NCBI GenBank assembly: GCA_007571305.1
Contig: RKRR01000015.1
Location: 1-47,780 of the forward strand
Direction of reading: 5' to 3'
Length of the DNA stretch: 47,780 nucleotides
Source: Candidatus Poribacteria bacterium
Lineage (GTDB): Bacteria; Poribacteria; WGA-4E; WGA-3G
The notes below the pieces were generated by a model that made no database searches, was not told the DNA's origin, and saw only the letters and a list, made by a program, of their open reading frames with translations. The translations under genes were made by a program, and so were the position numbers. Below are positions 34,797-43,232 of this stretch, piece by piece; the stretch's first letter is position 1, and every line of letters starts with the position of its first letter.

Positions 34797-36680
34797 CTAT
34801 AAGTGCTCACCTATATTACAGTTCGCGCGCAATTCGTCTAAGGTGTATGTGTTGATGACTTCGTTTTTGGTCAACCATCCGCGACGGGCGACATTTAACC
34901 CAGATTGGCGGTGCGCGAATTGCCCGACAGCATGCGCATCGGTGTTGACTGACAGTCGGACCCCTGCTTTCTTTGCCATACGCACAAATTCAGGATCAAG
35001 GTCCAATCGATGCGGTGAGCCGTTGATTTCCAAAACTTTCTTATTTTCCGCGGCGGCTTCGATAATCTCCTCAAGATTTAATGAATACATTGGCCTGCGT
35101 CCGAGCATTCTGCCCGTGGGATGACCGATAATATTGACCAACGGGTTTTCGATCGCACGAATGATGCGCTGCGTCATCTCTGCTTCGGATAACGTAAAAT
35201 GACTGTGAACACTTGCTACGACAATATCAAGTTGTTCCAAAACTTCATCAGGGTAATCCAGTTCGCCATACCGTCGGATATCTACCTCAGAACCTGCAAG
35301 GACTGTGATACCTTCAATCTCTGCATCCAATTCGCGAACTCGCTCTACCTGTTCCAGAAGCCGTTGCCGATCTAAGCCGTTTGCAACGACAGAGGAGACA
35401 GAGTGATCGGTGATAGCGAAGTATTCAAGACCTTCTGCTTTCGCCGCCGCCACCATATCTCGGGGCGTATGTCGTCCGTCACTCCAGTCGGTATGCGCAT
35501 GTAAGTCGCCTCGTAAGTCGTTGAGCTCAATAAGGGTTGGCAAAGTGCCCGCCTTCGCCGCTACAATCGAGGCACCATCCTGTCGAAGTTCAGCGGGAAT
35601 ATAGGAAAGACCGAGTTTTTCGTATATTCCCTCTTCTGTCATACCGCGAGCTTCGTGCCAAAAACCAGTTGGGTTCAGAAAACTGTTATCGGGAAGTGCC
35701 TCAATGTGTGCATCTGTCGCGGTTGTCAAAAAAAGGGTTGCTTCATAGGTAGCGGCAGTACATAGATACACAGATACCGGAAAATCTCTATCAATAAAGA
35801 ATTGAATCACGGATAGTGTGTCGCGCACATCACCTGTCGATTCGTGTTGGCTTGCTTCATTGTCCTGCAGATCTTGATAGGTTTGCCCCAAAGATCCGCT
35901 TTCGCTGTCATACGCGTACTGGATTTGGCTGCCCATTTTGAAAATGATCTGTGTCTGCGAAAAATGTTCAAGAAATGACTGTAACAGTGCAGGCACACCA
36001 CTTTCAAATCGAAACGTTGCTTCATCTTCACATTCAACAATTAATGCTACACTTTGACAAACCTCTTCATGTCTTCGTAAATCACCAGTAAATTGGTAAC
36101 GTTTTATCCAACCGTCATTTATTAATGGCATCAAATGATCGGAAATGTCTTGGGTAGTGGGTAAAATTCGCCAGAGCGGACGTTTGTTCCTTTGTTCTAC
36201 CTGAAACGCCAAACTCTCGGTTATCATCTGGAGCGTTTTCCGTCCGATGCCCTTCACCTTTCTCATCTGTCCGCTTTCAATCAATTCCGAGAGATCATCA
36301 AGGTTTCTGACTCCGTGCTCCCGGTAGAATCTTCCAACGGTTTTTACGCCGACCCCTCGGAGATTGAGCAATTCGAGGATCTCTGTTCCCATTTCTGCGG
36401 TGAGTTCATCGTAAAATTTGCAGTGTCCGGTTTCCAACATTTCAACTGTCTTATCTTCAATGGCTTTCCCGATACCGGGTGTGGCTCGAAGTCTTTCTAC
36501 CGCCTCCTTATTATAACCCAGTGTGCTTTGTTGGGAATCTTTGGAAGCCAATTCATCAGGGAATTCTTCAATTATATCGGCTGCCCGTTCATAAATCCGA
36601 GCGCGAAAATCATCTTCACCGCGAATTTGTAGGAGGTACCCGATCGCTTGAAATGCAGCACTAATCTCATGATTTGTCAT
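34797..36680 (-). CDS. polX: PolX-like protein: inactive polymerase domain plus intact PHP nuclease
   Basis: 627 residues, like bacterial family X DNA polymerases (usually about 570-580). Residues 1-150 have the helix-hairpin-helix PolX N-terminal part (ATPGIGKAIEDK, LNLRGVGVKTVG, VKGIGRKTL). The polymerase palm is degenerate: the family GS..RR...GD(L/I)D site appears as TGDLRRHEEVCQSVALIV (198-215), so both catalytic aspartates (expected at about 210 and 212) are Ser and Ala, and the third, in the VDLR-type motif, is Ser 303. The PHP domain is complete: GDLHAHTDWSDG (391-402), AITDHS, GSEVD, VHSHF, GHPTGR and VNTDAH. Predicted role is therefore metal-dependent 3'-5' exonuclease or phosphoesterase without polymerisation. 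ATG 36680 preceded by GTTAAAAA. Confidence 0.88.
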   Translation of the reverse strand: MTNHEISAAFQAIGYLLQIRGEDDFRARIYERAADIIEEFPDELASKDSQQSTLGYNKEAVERLRATPGIGKAIEDKTVEMLETGHCKFYDELTAEMGTEILELLNLRGVGVKTVGRFYREHGVRNLDDLSELIESGQMRKVKGIGRKTLQMITESLAFQVEQRNKRPLWRILPTTQDISDHLMPLINDGWIKRYQFTGDLRRHEEVCQSVALIVECEDEATFRFESGVPALLQSFLEHFSQTQIIFKMGSQIQYAYDSESGSLGQTYQDLQDNEASQHESTGDVRDTLSVIQFFIDRDFPVSVYLCTAATYEATLFLTTATDAHIEALPDNSFLNPTGFWHEARGMTEEGIYEKLGLSYIPAELRQDGASIVAAKAGTLPTLIELNDLRGDLHAHTDWSDGRHTPRDMVAAAKAEGLEYFAITDHSVSSVVANGLDRQRLLEQVERVRELDAEIEGITVLAGSEVDIRRYGELDYPDEVLEQLDIVVASVHSHFTLSEAEMTQRIIRAIENPLVNIIGHPTGRMLGRRPMYSLNLEEIIEAAAENKKVLEINGSPHRLDLDPEFVRMAKKAGVRLSVNTDAHAVGQFAHRQSGLNVARRGWLTKNEVINTYTLDELRANCNIGEHL

Positions 36681-36704
36681 TTTTTAACTATGGATTCCTT
36701 GTCT

Positions 36705-36735
36705 GCTCTCCATTTTACTACGAGCAGGTTTCTGA
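36705..36735. repeat. Dispersed 31-bp repeat, copy 2
   Basis: GCTCTCCATTTTACTACGAG followed by CAGGTTTCTGA; matches 1819-1849 with a few differences. Lies 24 bases upstream of polX. Confidence 0.5.
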
Positions 36736-36759
36736 GTATTCTGAACATCTTTCTTAAAA

Positions 36760-36916
36760 TACCCCAACTTGCTATCTAGGATTTCAAATACACGAACACC
36801 CTTTTTCAGAGAGACTCCTTCATTTTTGCGAAAAATTGGGTGTATTCCGTGTCGTTTTCGGTGCGAAGCTGCGCAACCTAACAGGTTATGCTACAGAACC
36901 GGCAACTCAGGTTGTA
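36760..36916. mobile_element. MITE-like element, family C, copy 3 (degenerate)
   Basis: Begins TACCCCAACTTGC and ends GGCAACTCAGGTTGTA, partly inverted ends. Carries the core GCGCAACCTAACAGGTTATGCTACA. Ends are weaker than in the other copies. Confidence 0.5.
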
Positions 36917-36929
36917 ACTAAAAAAGCAG

Positions 36930-37787
36930 TTACGCAAACTTCCGCTGCGCGACAAAACCGGCAAGGAACCCAACTATCATTTCACCAACAACAATCGGAA
37001 TGGAATGATAGATAGTAAGGAACCCAACTACGCCTAATTGAGATTGGAATATATAAAACATTCCGTAAAAACAGCCAAGACCACACAAAGCACCGAGACC
37101 ACCCAGGAAAAGCCCATGAGTAACAAAAGGAACGAAGAGATAATGGCGGGTCATACCGAGGAGTTTCATGAGGATAATTTCCTCTGTGCGAGCGATCGCT
37201 GTTTTGTTGATAACAGAGCCGATAATGAACCAAATAATGACAACTGCTATTCCGATAGCGATGAGAGTTGTACGCTCTGAGTGGCGTAGACGATCCTTCA
37301 ACTGCCCCTGTCCTGTCAAGAGCACATCCTCAATTTCGCTGTGAACTTTAATGTCCAACGCAATCTGTTCTAAAGTTTTACGTGTTATCAGGTCTTCGTC
37401 CACATAAATTTTGAGGGATGCTGGAAACGGATTTACGCCTCTATTTTCTGCGAATGCCTCCTTAATGAGGATACCCAAGTCTTGGAACTGGGTTTCACCG
37501 CGGGCACGGCTTTCTGATTTTGAGACATAATTGACAGCGAGCACCTGCCCATTTTTCTCTATTTGGCTCACCAAGGTGCGTCCGGCTGACTCATCAACGG
37601 TATCTCTTAGAAACGCGATAAGGGTAGGGGCATGGCTTTTAAACTCAGATTGCTGTGATATAAACGAGTGGTTCAGCAGTAGAGTAGCAAGTAAAACAGT
37701 GATGAAACCAATGCCGAAGAAACTCATCACGCTTGCACTACCGGCACGGGCTATATGGGATATGGCATTCTTAAGGTGATACCGCAT
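36930..37787 (-). CDS. ftsX: Cell-division ABC transporter-type permease FtsX
   Basis: 285 residues with the FtsX layout: a membrane segment near residues 18-40, a large extracytoplasmic domain (about 48-165), then three membrane segments (about 172-196, 220-245, 258-280). The core stretch EEIILMKLLGMTRHYLFVPF is the FtsX/MacB_PCD signature. It works with FtsE to activate peptidoglycan hydrolases at the septum. ftsE lies upstream in the same direction, 169 bases away and separated by a palindrome. ATG 37787, no clear Shine-Dalgarno site. Confidence 0.88.
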   Translation of the reverse strand: MRYHLKNAISHIARAGSASVMSFFGIGFITVLLATLLLNHSFISQQSEFKSHAPTLIAFLRDTVDESAGRTLVSQIEKNGQVLAVNYVSKSESRARGETQFQDLGILIKEAFAENRGVNPFPASLKIYVDEDLITRKTLEQIALDIKVHSEIEDVLLTGQGQLKDRLRHSERTTLIAIGIAVVIIWFIIGSVINKTAIARTEEIILMKLLGMTRHYLFVPFVTHGLFLGGLGALCGLGCFYGMFYIFQSQLGVVGFLTIYHSIPIVVGEMIVGFLAGFVAQRKFA

Positions 37788-37810
37788 TTTTATCCGATGG
37801 TTTTCAGTGC

Positions 37811-37834
37811 GGATTTTTTCGGGAGAAAAAATCC
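37811..37834. repeat. Perfect 10-bp palindrome in the ftsE-ftsX spacer
   Basis: GGATTTTTTC GGGA GAAAAAATCC, a 10-bp stem with a 4-base loop. No T-run on either side, so a terminator is uncertain. It lies between ftsE and ftsX, which are usually tightly coupled. Degenerate CAGTTGTTAGTTTTCAGT / CAACTGACAACTGATAACC repeats follow. Confidence 0.6.
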
Positions 37835-37956
37835 TTTCAGTTGTTAGTTTTCAGTGAAGACGCATGCGTTTAACAACACCTCAACTGACAACTGATAACC
37901 GAAAGGGCTTTCCGAGCTGCTAACCATTCCTCTGCGAACCGAAGACCGATGACGAT

Positions 37957-38604
37957 TCAATGGAGGCCCCCATCCCGTAGTTCAATAATCCGCTTATTAC
38001 ATTTCTCAGCGAGGGTTCGGTCGCTCGTGGAGACGAAAATAGTCATTCCTTGAAAGTTAAGCGCGTCAAGAAGTGCCATCACCTCAAGCGAGAGGCGCAA
38101 ATCTAAACCTTCAGTCGGAGCATCCGCCAGCAATAACAAAGGATTGTTGATAATTGCTCTCGCGATAGCAAGTCGTCGTCGCTCGTTACCAGATATTTCT
38201 GATGGGCGAGCCTCGTGGTGGTGATATAACCCCATCTGATTCAGGAGTTTATCGACATTTTCCTTAATCAATTGCGTTGGGGTCCCTATCAGTCGCTGTG
38301 GCAGTGCCAAATTTTCTCGAACCGTCTTGTTTTCTAATAACTTGAAATCTTGAAAGACGAGCCCAATCTTCTGCCGAAAATAGGGTAGACTGACTTTGTC
38401 CAATCTCGAAAGTTGTTGCCCAACTACACTCAGATCACCGCCTACTGGATCTAAATCCGCGTATAGCAGTCGTAATAGCGTTGTCTTACCAGAACCACTT
38501 GGACCGACAAGAAACACAAACTCTCCGCGCTCCACGCGAAAACTCACCTTCTCGAGCACACTAAGTTCGCCATAACTGAAACTGACCTGGTGCAACTGTA
38601 TCAT
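37957..38604 (-). CDS. ftsE: FtsE-like ABC protein with degenerate catalytic motifs
   Basis: 215 residues, typical FtsE length. Walker A GPSGSGKTT (34-42) and the Q-loop VFQDFKLLEN are normal. Three other motifs are not: the signature LSGGQ is ISGNE (137-141), the Walker B glutamate that follows the aspartate is Ala (LLLLADAPTEGLDL, D161-A162), and the H-loop histidine is Ser (VSTSD, 191-195). FtsE normally binds FtsX and uses ATP to drive cell-wall hydrolase activation. Here ATP binding may be kept, but hydrolysis should be weak or absent by the usual mechanism. The codons (GAT GCT CCG; TCC ACG AGC) confirm the changes. ATG 38604 preceded by AATAAAAA. Close to topA (13 bases), so same operon. 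Confidence 0.85.
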   Translation of the reverse strand: MIQLHQVSFSYGELSVLEKVSFRVERGEFVFLVGPSGSGKTTLLRLLYADLDPVGGDLSVVGQQLSRLDKVSLPYFRQKIGLVFQDFKLLENKTVRENLALPQRLIGTPTQLIKENVDKLLNQMGLYHHHEARPSEISGNERRRLAIARAIINNPLLLLADAPTEGLDLRLSLEVMALLDALNFQGMTIFVSTSDRTLAEKCNKRIIELRDGGLH

Positions 38605-38617
38605 TTTTTATTTTCAT

Positions 38618-40903
38618 TTATGAAGTATAGTCACATTCTGATACCTGACAGGCAAGACGCGTAGTTACGACATCACTACCTTTCGCTTTTCTTGTCTTCT
38701 CAAGAAGAAAGGGCGCATTGCATTTGGGACAAGGCTCCGGCACAGGTTTATCCCACGTCGAGAACTCACATTTCGGATAGTTGCTGCAGCCATAAAATAC
38801 TTTTCCACGGCGGCTACGACGTTCACCCAGGTAACCGCCACAATCAGGTGCTGGACAGTCAATCCCCATTGGAATTGGCTTCGCATTTTTGCACTTTGGG
38901 TATCCGCTACATGACAAAAATTTTGCCCCGACGCGGCTTACTCTAACAACCATCGGTTCACCGCACTTATCACACGCAATGTCGGTTGGTTCAGGTGCCG
39001 CGGTAGGGGCCTCATCTACGGCTGTTAAACGTTTGATATTTTGGCATTCTGGGTAATTGGCGCAGCCCAGAAACCGCCCATATCTACCCCACTTAACAAC
39101 CATATTGCCCCCGCACTTTTCACACTTTTCATCCGATTGCTCTTCCATCGCCTTTCGGGCTTCATACATCCTGTCAGGGGCTTCCTTGAGAGCGGTTTGG
39201 AATTCAGGATAAAATTGCCCTAACGTCTCTACCCACTTAATCTGGCCATCTGCGATAACATCAAGTTGCTCCTCCATTTTTGCTGTGAATTCTACATCAA
39301 CGATGTTGGGAAATCCGTGTTTCAGGAGTTCGTTCACGAGTCTTCCAACATCTGTGGGCAAGAGCCTTCCACGTTCTTTGGTTACATATCCTCTGTCCTG
39401 AATCGTTGATAGAATAGAAGCGTAGGTACTGGGACGTCCAATCTCTTTGGCTTCCAGCATCTTGACGAGCGTGGCTTCACTGTAACGGGGTGGTGGTTGC
39501 GTAAAGTGTTGTTTCGGCTCTAATTTGCGAAGGTTGAGTGTTTGCCCTTCTTTAACGTCCGGTAAATTAATCGCCTCTTCATCCGAGCCACGTTCATCAG
39601 TGGCAGGATCATCCTTACCTTCCATATAGACGCGCCGAAATCCTTGGAATTTCATAACTGAACCGGTGGCGCGGAAGAGATAAGTACCCGCTTGGATGTC
39701 AATTGTTGTGCCATCGAAAATAGCCGGATTCATCTGACTCGCTATAAACCGCATCCAAATGAGTTCGTAAAGTCGAAACTGGTCATTACTCAAATATGGT
39801 CTCAAGTCTGCAGGGGTTCGTAAAGGTAGGGTGGGACGGATGGCTTCATGAGCGTCTTGCGCGCCTCTTTTGCCACGGTAATTAACAGCACGATTGGGTA
39901 AATATTCTTCTCCAAACGTTGTTTTGATGTACACTCGCGCCGCCTCGAGAGCTTCTTGGGCAACCCGTGTCGAATCAGTCCGCATATAGGTAATGAGTCC
40001 GATCGATCCCTCGTTTCCAATCTCCAGTCCTTCATAGAGTTGCTGGGCGATGGACATCGTCTTTTTCGCAACAAAACGGAGTTTCCGAGACGCTTCCTGT
40101 TGTAAGGTACTCGTGATAAACGGAGGAACAGGTCTCTGTTTCCGTTCCCGCTTTTGGACTTTTTCAACAAGATACGTCTGTGTTTTTGCATCTACAGCGA
40201 GTTCTTTGGCACGCGCTTCGTCTATACGGAACCCGTAATTATTAATTTCGCCCTTCTTTTTTCCGATTTTATGTAACTTTGCGGGGAAGAGATATTCAAT
40301 CTCTGTTGGTGTGAGTGTCGCTGTGAGCGTCCAATATTCTTCGGGTTTAAACGCCTCAATTTCAGCTTCACGTTCACAAGTAAGCCGTACTGCGACGGAT
40401 TGAACCCTCCCAGCACTGAGCCCCGGTTTGACGCTGCGCCACAAGATAGGGCTAATCTGGTACCCGACGAGCCGATCCAAAACGCGCCGCGCTTGTTGGG
40501 CATCAACGAGTGCCATATCAATGTCGCCAGGTTTTTGGATTGCTTCTAAAATTGCGTTTTTGGTGACTTCGTTGTAGGTTATCCGGTAGATTGGCTTTTT
40601 CGCCTTTTTGAGTTCCTCAGAAAGATGCCAACAGATAGCTTCACCTTCGCGATCTGGATCCGCTGCCAGATAAATATTGTCAACCTTACGTGCTTCGCTT
40701 TGGAGAGATTTTACGACCTTTCCTTTTCCTCGAATCAAGACATATTTGGGAGCAAAGGCATTCTCAATATCGACACCGAGTTCCTTTGGTGGGAGGTCGC
40801 GGATATGTCCAACGGAGGATTCAACAATGTAATCCCTACCTAAAATCTTTTTGATGGTCTTCGCTTTCGCCGGGGATTCAACAACGACGAGTGATTTTGG
40901 CAT
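38618..40903 (-). CDS. topA: DNA topoisomerase I
   Basis: 761 residues. TOPRIM domain at the N-terminus (SLVVVESPAKAKTIKKIL, DPDREGEAICWHL), active-site Tyr in GLITYMRTDSTRV (near residue 305), and C-terminal zinc-ribbon repeats: CEKCGGNMVV..CANYPEC, CDKCGEPMVV..CSGYPKC, CPAPDCGGY..CSNYPKC and a fourth CPKCN..C..C motif. It relaxes negatively supercoiled DNA. Length is ordinary. ATG 40903 follows AGGAATTAAAC. ftsE follows downstream after 13 bases. No odd residues seen in the catalytic motifs. Confidence 0.97.
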   Translation of the reverse strand: MPKSLVVVESPAKAKTIKKILGRDYIVESSVGHIRDLPPKELGVDIENAFAPKYVLIRGKGKVVKSLQSEARKVDNIYLAADPDREGEAICWHLSEELKKAKKPIYRITYNEVTKNAILEAIQKPGDIDMALVDAQQARRVLDRLVGYQISPILWRSVKPGLSAGRVQSVAVRLTCEREAEIEAFKPEEYWTLTATLTPTEIEYLFPAKLHKIGKKKGEINNYGFRIDEARAKELAVDAKTQTYLVEKVQKRERKQRPVPPFITSTLQQEASRKLRFVAKKTMSIAQQLYEGLEIGNEGSIGLITYMRTDSTRVAQEALEAARVYIKTTFGEEYLPNRAVNYRGKRGAQDAHEAIRPTLPLRTPADLRPYLSNDQFRLYELIWMRFIASQMNPAIFDGTTIDIQAGTYLFRATGSVMKFQGFRRVYMEGKDDPATDERGSDEEAINLPDVKEGQTLNLRKLEPKQHFTQPPPRYSEATLVKMLEAKEIGRPSTYASILSTIQDRGYVTKERGRLLPTDVGRLVNELLKHGFPNIVDVEFTAKMEEQLDVIADGQIKWVETLGQFYPEFQTALKEAPDRMYEARKAMEEQSDEKCEKCGGNMVVKWGRYGRFLGCANYPECQNIKRLTAVDEAPTAAPEPTDIACDKCGEPMVVRVSRVGAKFLSCSGYPKCKNAKPIPMGIDCPAPDCGGYLGERRSRRGKVFYGCSNYPKCEFSTWDKPVPEPCPKCNAPFLLEKTRKAKGSDVVTTRLACQVSECDYTS

Positions 40904-41187
40904 GTTTAATTCCTATTTTATGTATATTTAAATTGCTAAGGGCACCGGTATGATATACTTGGTTTTCAACCCGCAGTGTTAGCAACTCTCGCCGGATGCG
41001 AAATGTGTAAGGGGCAATATACGGAAGTAGATTTCTCCCACATCACGCAATTGTGTCACAATTACACATTTTTATTAACGTCCATCGTTATTAACGGTTT
41101 CATGTCCCGTTCATTCGCTGATTTGCAATATCAATCCACAAATTCTATTTTCGGATGGGGAAGAAAAGAGAAGACAGCTCCACGCAT

Positions 41188-41961
41188 TTAGGAAGCGAAA
41201 GAAATCAAATCTATAAGCATCTGACGCATATCCGCGCGGTGAACGATCGAGTCAATGAATCCATGCTCCAGCAAAGACTCTGCTTTTTGAAAGTTTTCGG
41301 GAAGTTCCTCACGGAGGCTGGCAACGGCTAATGGACCCGCGAAACCGATTCGTGCCCCTGGCTCAGCGATAATCACGTCGCCGAGCGAAGTATAACTGGC
41401 GGTCGCACCGCCAAACGTAGGATCGGTGACAACGGAGATATAAAAAACGCCAGATTTGGCATATTCAGCGCAAGCGGCAGCGGTTTTTGCCATCTGCATT
41501 AAAGCGAGCGCGCCTTCTTGCATCCGCATCCCGCCACTCACGGAGACAATCACTAACGGCAATTGGTTCTCAAGTGCGCGTTCAATACATCGAGTAACCT
41601 TTTCGCCGATGACAGAACCACACGTGCCACCTATAAATCCGACATCGCCAATCGCAATAGAGGTTGGATACCCTCCGATATTCGCTATTCCGGAGAGCAT
41701 TTCGGATTTGAGTCCTGTTTTCGCAACATCTCTCTCCAGTTTTTCAGGATATTCTGGAAATTCCAGTGAATCAATAGAGTAGAGATTGGCATCGTACTCC
41801 TCAAAACTATCCGCGTCTATGATAAGGTTGAGTCGTTCATGAGCACGCATATAGTGATGGTAATCACAGTGTGGACAGACTTTGAGATTTTTAGCGAACA
41901 TCTCTGCCGCAAGTTGCGCAGCGCAATTTCTACATGAGATTGTTTTTGAAGTTTCGGACAT
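41188..41961 (-). CDS. accD: Acetyl-CoA carboxylase carboxyltransferase beta subunit
   Basis: 257 residues, somewhat shorter than usual. N-terminal zinc ribbon CRNC (10-13) and CPHC (29-32), then the crotonase-type core: GGTCGSVIGEKVTR, VSVSGGMRMQEGALALMQMAKT and GDVIIAEPGARIGFAGPLA. It transfers carboxyl from biotin to acetyl-CoA in malonyl-CoA synthesis with AccA, whose gene is not adjacent. ATG 41961 preceded by AATTAAAAA without a Shine-Dalgarno site. A palindrome (41976-41996) lies just upstream. Confidence 0.93.
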   Translation of the reverse strand: MSETSKTISCRNCAAQLAAEMFAKNLKVCPHCDYHHYMRAHERLNLIIDADSFEEYDANLYSIDSLEFPEYPEKLERDVAKTGLKSEMLSGIANIGGYPTSIAIGDVGFIGGTCGSVIGEKVTRCIERALENQLPLVIVSVSGGMRMQEGALALMQMAKTAAACAEYAKSGVFYISVVTDPTFGGATASYTSLGDVIIAEPGARIGFAGPLAVASLREELPENFQKAESLLEHGFIDSIVHRADMRQMLIDLISFAS

Positions 41962-41975
41962 TTTTTAATTGATAG

Positions 41976-41996
41976 GGCGAGGTTAGGAACCTCGCC
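41976..41996. repeat. GGCGAGGTT palindrome upstream of accD
   Basis: GGCGAGGTT AGG AACCTCGCC, a perfect 9-bp stem and 3-base loop, 15 bases before the accD start. Nearly identical to the one at 19880-19899. Could influence accD translation or be a mobile REP-like sequence. Confidence 0.7.
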
Positions 41997-42025
41997 AGCA
42001 AAAATCATCCTACAAATTTCGGTAT

Positions 42026-42145
42026 TATAGTAGATTCCATAATTACTTGGACACTTGTAGCGTCGTGTGGACTCTGAAGTTATCTGTTCTGATGACACCG
42101 CCTAACAGGCTATGCTACAAGTGGAAATTTATTGTCTCTACTATA
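42026..42145. mobile_element. MITE-like element, family A, copy 2
   Basis: 120 bp, ends TATAGTAGATTCC and (right, read inward) TATAGTAGAGACAATAAATT, plus inner ACACTTGTAGC paired with GCTACAAGTG. Core CGCCTAACAGGCTATGCTACA. It ends 8 bases downstream of the LamG gene's stop. Confidence 0.75.
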
Positions 42146-42153
42146 AGCCTATC

Positions 42154-42930
42154 TTAACGTCCTGTCTTGAGGCGGCTCCAAGTTGTAGAGAGTTTCCCTG
42201 CTGCTTCAACAGCGAGTGCATCCACACCCTGCTCCATGAACGTATTGATTTCTTCCTCGCTCAAGGCACGGTTCCAGAGACGGACTTCGTCAATAATGCC
42301 CGCGAAGACATAATTGAGACGTTCACAATCCTGTCCGATCCGCCACGGATCGTCGTTGGCTGCAAGTTTGCCAGGGACATCCCCTTCAGCTTCTTCCTTG
42401 CCATCAATGTAGATTATACCCTTCTTAGTGTCGTTGGTGAAAGCCACATGGATAAATTTCTCAGTGTCAGGCAGACCGGTCGAAATATCGTTACGACCTG
42501 CTTCGGTTTCAAAACGGAGTTTGAAGGTGCCGCCTTCACTAAACAATCCGTATTGGACTCTACCACCACACCCACCGTGAACGGATTTACCGACAATCTG
42601 GCGCGTACCGTTCCAATGTTCGGCGTTGATCCACGCCATAAATGTCATTTCATCCACATTTAACTTCGGAGTACTTTCGACGGTGACGAACACGTCGCTG
42701 CCTTCACCGCCAAATTCCAATGCCTTCCCGAATTTGCCATCGACCCACTTCGGGTTGTCAATGACACCGTTATGCTTGTTTCCGCTCAGATCTTCCGCTT
42801 CTTCACCCTTACCTTCGTCATAAGGGTGATATACTACCAAGCCGTCCAAAAAGTCTTCTGGACCGACAGACATAACGAAGGGTGTTACCATCAAAAGCAG
42901 TGCGATGGATAAACAAATAGCCAATTTCAT
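42154..42930 (-). CDS. Secreted LamG-domain protein, copy 3
   Basis: 258 residues from ATG 42930, which has GGGAGGAG six bases upstream; the frame stays open to 42987 without a ribosome-binding site there. Signal peptide about residues 1-23 (LAICLSIALLLMVTPFVMS), then one LamG domain with MTFMAWINAEHWNGTRQIVG and GIIDEVRLWNRALSEEE, and the tail AVEAAGKLSTTWSRLKTGR. Closest to the copy at 45241-46029. A family C element lies just upstream (42968-43129) and could carry its promoter. Surface or periplasmic; ligand unknown. Confidence 0.88.
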   Translation of the reverse strand: MKLAICLSIALLLMVTPFVMSVGPEDFLDGLVVYHPYDEGKGEEAEDLSGNKHNGVIDNPKWVDGKFGKALEFGGEGSDVFVTVESTPKLNVDEMTFMAWINAEHWNGTRQIVGKSVHGGCGGRVQYGLFSEGGTFKLRFETEAGRNDISTGLPDTEKFIHVAFTNDTKKGIIYIDGKEEAEGDVPGKLAANDDPWRIGQDCERLNYVFAGIIDEVRLWNRALSEEEINTFMEQGVDALAVEAAGKLSTTWSRLKTGR

Positions 42931-42967
42931 CAAAATCTCCTCCCTATAAGTAAAGATTAAGGTATTG

Positions 42968-43129
42968 TAACGCAAGTTGCTACTCACAAGATTTTAGGCA
43001 TCCCGTCCTATTTTTCATTGAAAAACGTTCAGGATCCGCAGCATTTCGTAGCGTAGGAGACCGTGGGTCTCCTGCGCGCTTAAGCCGCACACCCTAACAG
43101 GTTATGCTACAAGCTGACAACTTAGGTTA
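42968..43129. mobile_element. MITE-like element, family C, copy 4
   Basis: 162 bp, ends TAACGCAAGTTGC and GACAACTTAGGTTA. A 9-base direct repeat TATTGTAAC flanks and overlaps both ends (42963-42971, 43128-43136), the clearest sign of target duplication in this family. Core CACACCCTAACAGGTTATGCTACA. Confidence 0.7.
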
Positions 43130-43232
43130 TTGTAACAAACGGAAAAACATCTGTCAAGAAAAAACAAAAGTGACGGTCAGCTATCAACTGTCAGCATTCA
43201 GCAGGAGACCAAATTTGGATGGTTGTTGGGTA

